Source: Dehalococcoidia bacterium (lineage in GTDB: Bacteria > Chloroflexota > Dehalococcoidia > Lucifugimonadales > UBA3495). Taken from it: a stretch of 7,178 bases of DNA. Within the stretch, counting starts at the first letter, position 1, and the number at the start of each line of letters is the position of its first letter. Under the pieces are notes generated by a model. The model made no database searches and was not told the origin of the DNA. It saw nothing but the letters and a program-made list of their open reading frames with translations. Positions 5,562-7,178 of the stretch are shown one piece after another. Made by a program: the position numbers and the translations under genes. Location: contig JAJDXU010000264.1 of the NCBI GenBank assembly GCA_022823105.1, positions 1 to 7,178 of the forward strand, given 5' to 3'.

Positions 5562-6965
5562 TTACAGCTCGAGGCGGTTGATGCCGTTCAGGGCGGCGGT
5601 GAGGTAGCACTCCGCCAGGCTGGGGTAGCTGGTGACGGCCTCGGTGAAATAGTCGATGGTACCGTTGAATGCCATGACCGCCTGGCCGATGTGAATAAGC
5701 TCGGAGGCGTCCTCGCCTAGGATGTGGACGCCGTACAGTTTACGCGTCTGGGTATCGAATATCAGCTTCAGTATTCCGGCGTTGTCGCCCTGCATCACGC
5801 TGCTCATGGTTTCCTGGTAGTTGGCTTTGCCCACCTCGTAAGCCACGCCGGCGTCGGTCAGATCCTGCTCGGTTTTGCCGATCATGGCGACTTCGGGAAT
5901 AGTTCTGACGGTGTAAGGGAAGAGGTCGGGGAACGGGTAGGTGTCAGCGTCGAAGGCGTGGCAGGCGGCGAGACGCCCCTGCCTCCGCGACGTGGAGGTC
6001 AGGTCGGGGAAGCCGATGACGCCGCCAACGGCATAGATACCATCGACCGAAGTCTGGTAGTTATCGTCGACGCTGATGCGCCCCCGCGAGTCCGCCTGCA
6101 GGCCGGCGGCCTCCAGATTCAGGGAAGCGGTGTTGCCGGTGCGGCCGACGCAGTACATCACCGAATCGCTGATGATCTGCTTGCCGCTCTCGAGGTGGAC
6201 GCGCACTCCGTCGCCACGTCTTTCGCGGATGTACTCTATGTCTTCGACGCTCTCGTCCAGGCGCAGCGTGACGCCATTCTGCCGCAGGTGGTAGACCAGG
6301 GTATCGACGATTTCGTCGTCGGCGAAACGCAGCAAGCGGGGGTTGCGGTCCACCAGGGTGACGCGAACGCCAAGGGCTGCAAAGGTGCTGCAATACTCGA
6401 GGCCGATGGCGCCTCCTCCGACGACGGTGAGGGTACGGGGGATTTCCGGTAGGTTAAGCACTTCGTCGCTGACGAAAATCCGAATGCCGTCGGTTTGAAC
6501 GATGGGCGGGGAGGTCGAATGGGAACCGGAGGCGATGATCACCTTGTCGGTGGTGATGTTCCGGTTCATTCTGCTGTCCGGAAAGGCGAGGCTTATGGTG
6601 TGGGGGTCGACAAATGAGCCTTCCGCGTGGAACATATCGACCTGGTTGCTGAGGAAGTGGACGCGCAACATATCGACCTGTTGCTGCATCACATAACCGG
6701 TGCGAACCATGAGGTCGTTCATGGTGATGTTCTGCTTTACCGAGTAGGAGTCTCCGTAGATTTTCCTTTCGCGAAACCCCGTGAGGTGCAACACGGCTTC
6801 CCGCATGGTCTTGCTGGCGGTACCGGTATTGACGTCCACGCCGCCCAGCACGGGGAGGCGTTCCAGAACGGCGACTTTCTTGTCGAGTTTGGCAGCCTGG
6901 ATCGAGGCTCGTTGGCCGGCCGGTCCCGAACCGATCACGACCAGATCATATTCGTAGTCACCCAT
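5562..6965 (-). CDS. sthA: SthA-like flavoprotein (soluble pyridine nucleotide transhydrogenase family), atypical
   Basis: This 467-residue protein is full-length for SthA, which transfers hydride between NAD(H) and NADP(H) using FAD in the cytoplasm. It has the FAD-binding G-S-G-P-A-G (12-17), the NAD-binding G-G-G-A-I-G (183-188) with acidic Asp206 ending the second strand, the G-R-T-G-N-T motif, and a C-terminal interface domain with E-L-I-H-I-G-Q-A-V-M and S-Y-P-S-L-A-E. Three sites are unusual. The redox-cysteine position is Asp44 (G-G-V-D-V-N-T). The usual G-T-I-P-S-K is G-T-A-S-K (48-52), one residue shorter. The FAD-contacting A-x-G-D motif reads A-V-G-G (312-315), with Gly315 for Asp. 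It may be a diverged or decaying enzyme, so family membership is sure but activity is not. GGAG lies 7 nt before the ATG. It is the first gene of the minus-strand run. Confidence 0.9.
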   Translation of the reverse strand: MGDYEYDLVVIGSGPAGQRASIQAAKLDKKVAVLERLPVLGGVDVNTGTASKTMREAVLHLTGFRERKIYGDSYSVKQNITMNDLMVRTGYVMQQQVDMLRVHFLSNQVDMFHAEGSFVDPHTISLAFPDSRMNRNITTDKVIIASGSHSTSPPIVQTDGIRIFVSDEVLNLPEIPRTLTVVGGGAIGLEYCSTFAALGVRVTLVDRNPRLLRFADDEIVDTLVYHLRQNGVTLRLDESVEDIEYIRERRGDGVRVHLESGKQIISDSVMYCVGRTGNTASLNLEAAGLQADSRGRISVDDNYQTSVDGIYAVGGVIGFPDLTSTSRRQGRLAACHAFDADTYPFPDLFPYTVRTIPEVAMIGKTEQDLTDAGVAYEVGKANYQETMSSVMQGDNAGILKLIFDTQTRKLYGVHILGEDASELIHIGQAVMAFNGTIDYFTEAVTSYPSLAECYLTAALNGINRLEL

Positions 6966-7141
6966 GTCGGCGCTCCAGCCACAAGCATCATCGTTCCGGC
7001 GCTTTTTTTAGTTCGTCATTCTGAAACGTGGCCGGGCGGCGTGTCAAACGCCCGTGGATGCCAGTTTCGGGGTTTGAGCTGAAAGGCAACGGACACGCTG
7101 TGTTATGCTTTTCGGCGAAATCAGCCAGGAGCAGTCCCCAC
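6966..7141. other. Divergent intergenic region
   Basis: This 176-nt stretch separates the minus-strand SthA-like gene from the plus-strand gene at 7142 and must hold promoters for both. The plus-strand side has an extended -10 candidate. On the SthA side I see only the GGAG site and a run of seven A (minus strand) about 38 nt upstream of the ATG, with no convincing -10/-35 pair. Confidence 0.6.
7101..7109 (+). promoter_or_regulatory. Candidate extended -10 promoter for the gene at 7142
   Basis: TGTTATGCT fits the extended -10 pattern TG-n-TAtxxT. No good -35 lies at the right spacing (TTGAGC at 7074-7079 is 24 nt away), which an extended -10 can tolerate. Predicted transcription start is near 7116, just upstream of the ribosome-binding site. 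Confidence 0.45.
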
Positions 7142-7178
7142 ATGACCGACACCGCAGCAACCGCGCCACGAGAGGTTG
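7142..7178 (+). CDS. Start of an unidentified gene (runs off right edge)
   Basis: An ATG at 7142 opens a frame that continues to the window edge, giving M-T-D-T-A-A-T-A-P-R-E-V. AGGAG at 7127-7131, 10 nt upstream, and the -10-like element at 7101-7109 support a real start. Twelve residues are too few to assign a function. The Thr/Ala-rich opening looks like a disordered or poorly conserved N-terminus rather than a signal peptide. Confidence 0.7.
   Translation, partial: MTDTAATAPREV

Noticed and set aside
5724..6452. 242-codon plus-strand ORF inside the SthA-like gene
   Set aside because: It is an antisense shadow; the opposite frame carries the NAD-binding motif and C-terminal SthA blocks.
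6834..6836. Mercuric reductase or dihydrolipoamide dehydrogenase identity for the flavoprotein
   Set aside because: Those enzymes need a Cys pair at this position. Here it is Asp44 with no partner Cys, and the C-terminal half matches SthA (G-R-T-G-N-T, H-I-G-Q-A-V-M) much better.
7003..7009. Run of seven T in the divergent intergenic region as a terminator
   Set aside because: There is no GC stem just before it and no plus-strand gene upstream to terminate. On the minus strand it is an A-tract upstream of the SthA-like gene.

Overview
The window is GC-rich bacterial DNA with densely packed genes and strong G/C bias at third codon positions in its main genes. No rRNA, tRNA, CRISPR array, transposase or phage gene is visible. 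The gene set (a cytoplasmic-looking penicillin-acylase-family hydrolase, a two-subunit CoA transferase and an SthA-like flavoprotein) fits an environmental heterotroph. My impression is Chloroflexota or a similar uncultured lineage, but this rests on remembered family resemblance and is weak.

Layout, left to right. Positions 2-325 (+) hold the C-terminal part of an unrecognised protein open at the left edge. Positions 391-2748 (+) encode a complete 785-residue penicillin acylase family (Ntn-hydrolase) protein with a visible Ser nucleophile and supporting His and Asn. Positions 2788-3203 (+) hold two small hydrophobic ORFs, 93 and 40 codons, in tandem. Positions 3204-3271 are a short non-coding junction between convergent units, carrying a 14-bp tandem duplication. 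From 3272 to 6965 everything lies on the minus strand. In transcription order it is an SthA-like pyridine nucleotide-disulfide oxidoreductase family protein (6965-5562), a zeta-toxin-like P-loop kinase (5540-5004), a 62-residue protein overlapping the kinase by 17 nt (5020-4832), CoA transferase subunit A (4738-4040) and subunit B (3961-3272). A 176-nt divergent intergenic region then precedes the first codons of another plus-strand gene at 7142.

How the genes may work together. The CoA transferase subunits clearly form one enzyme. They have their own promoter, with an exact TATAAT -10 box at 4789-4794 and a perfect 6-bp hairpin at the predicted transcript start. The SthA-like gene, the kinase and the small protein probably form one transcription unit, with a 21-nt gap and then a 17-nt overlap. 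The kinase and small protein look like a toxin-antitoxin-type pair inserted between metabolic genes. The most curious point is the SthA-like protein. It has the right length and overall family sequence, but it lacks the redox cysteine, is one residue short in the GT(IP)SK motif, and has Gly in place of the FAD-binding Asp of the C-terminal AxGD motif.
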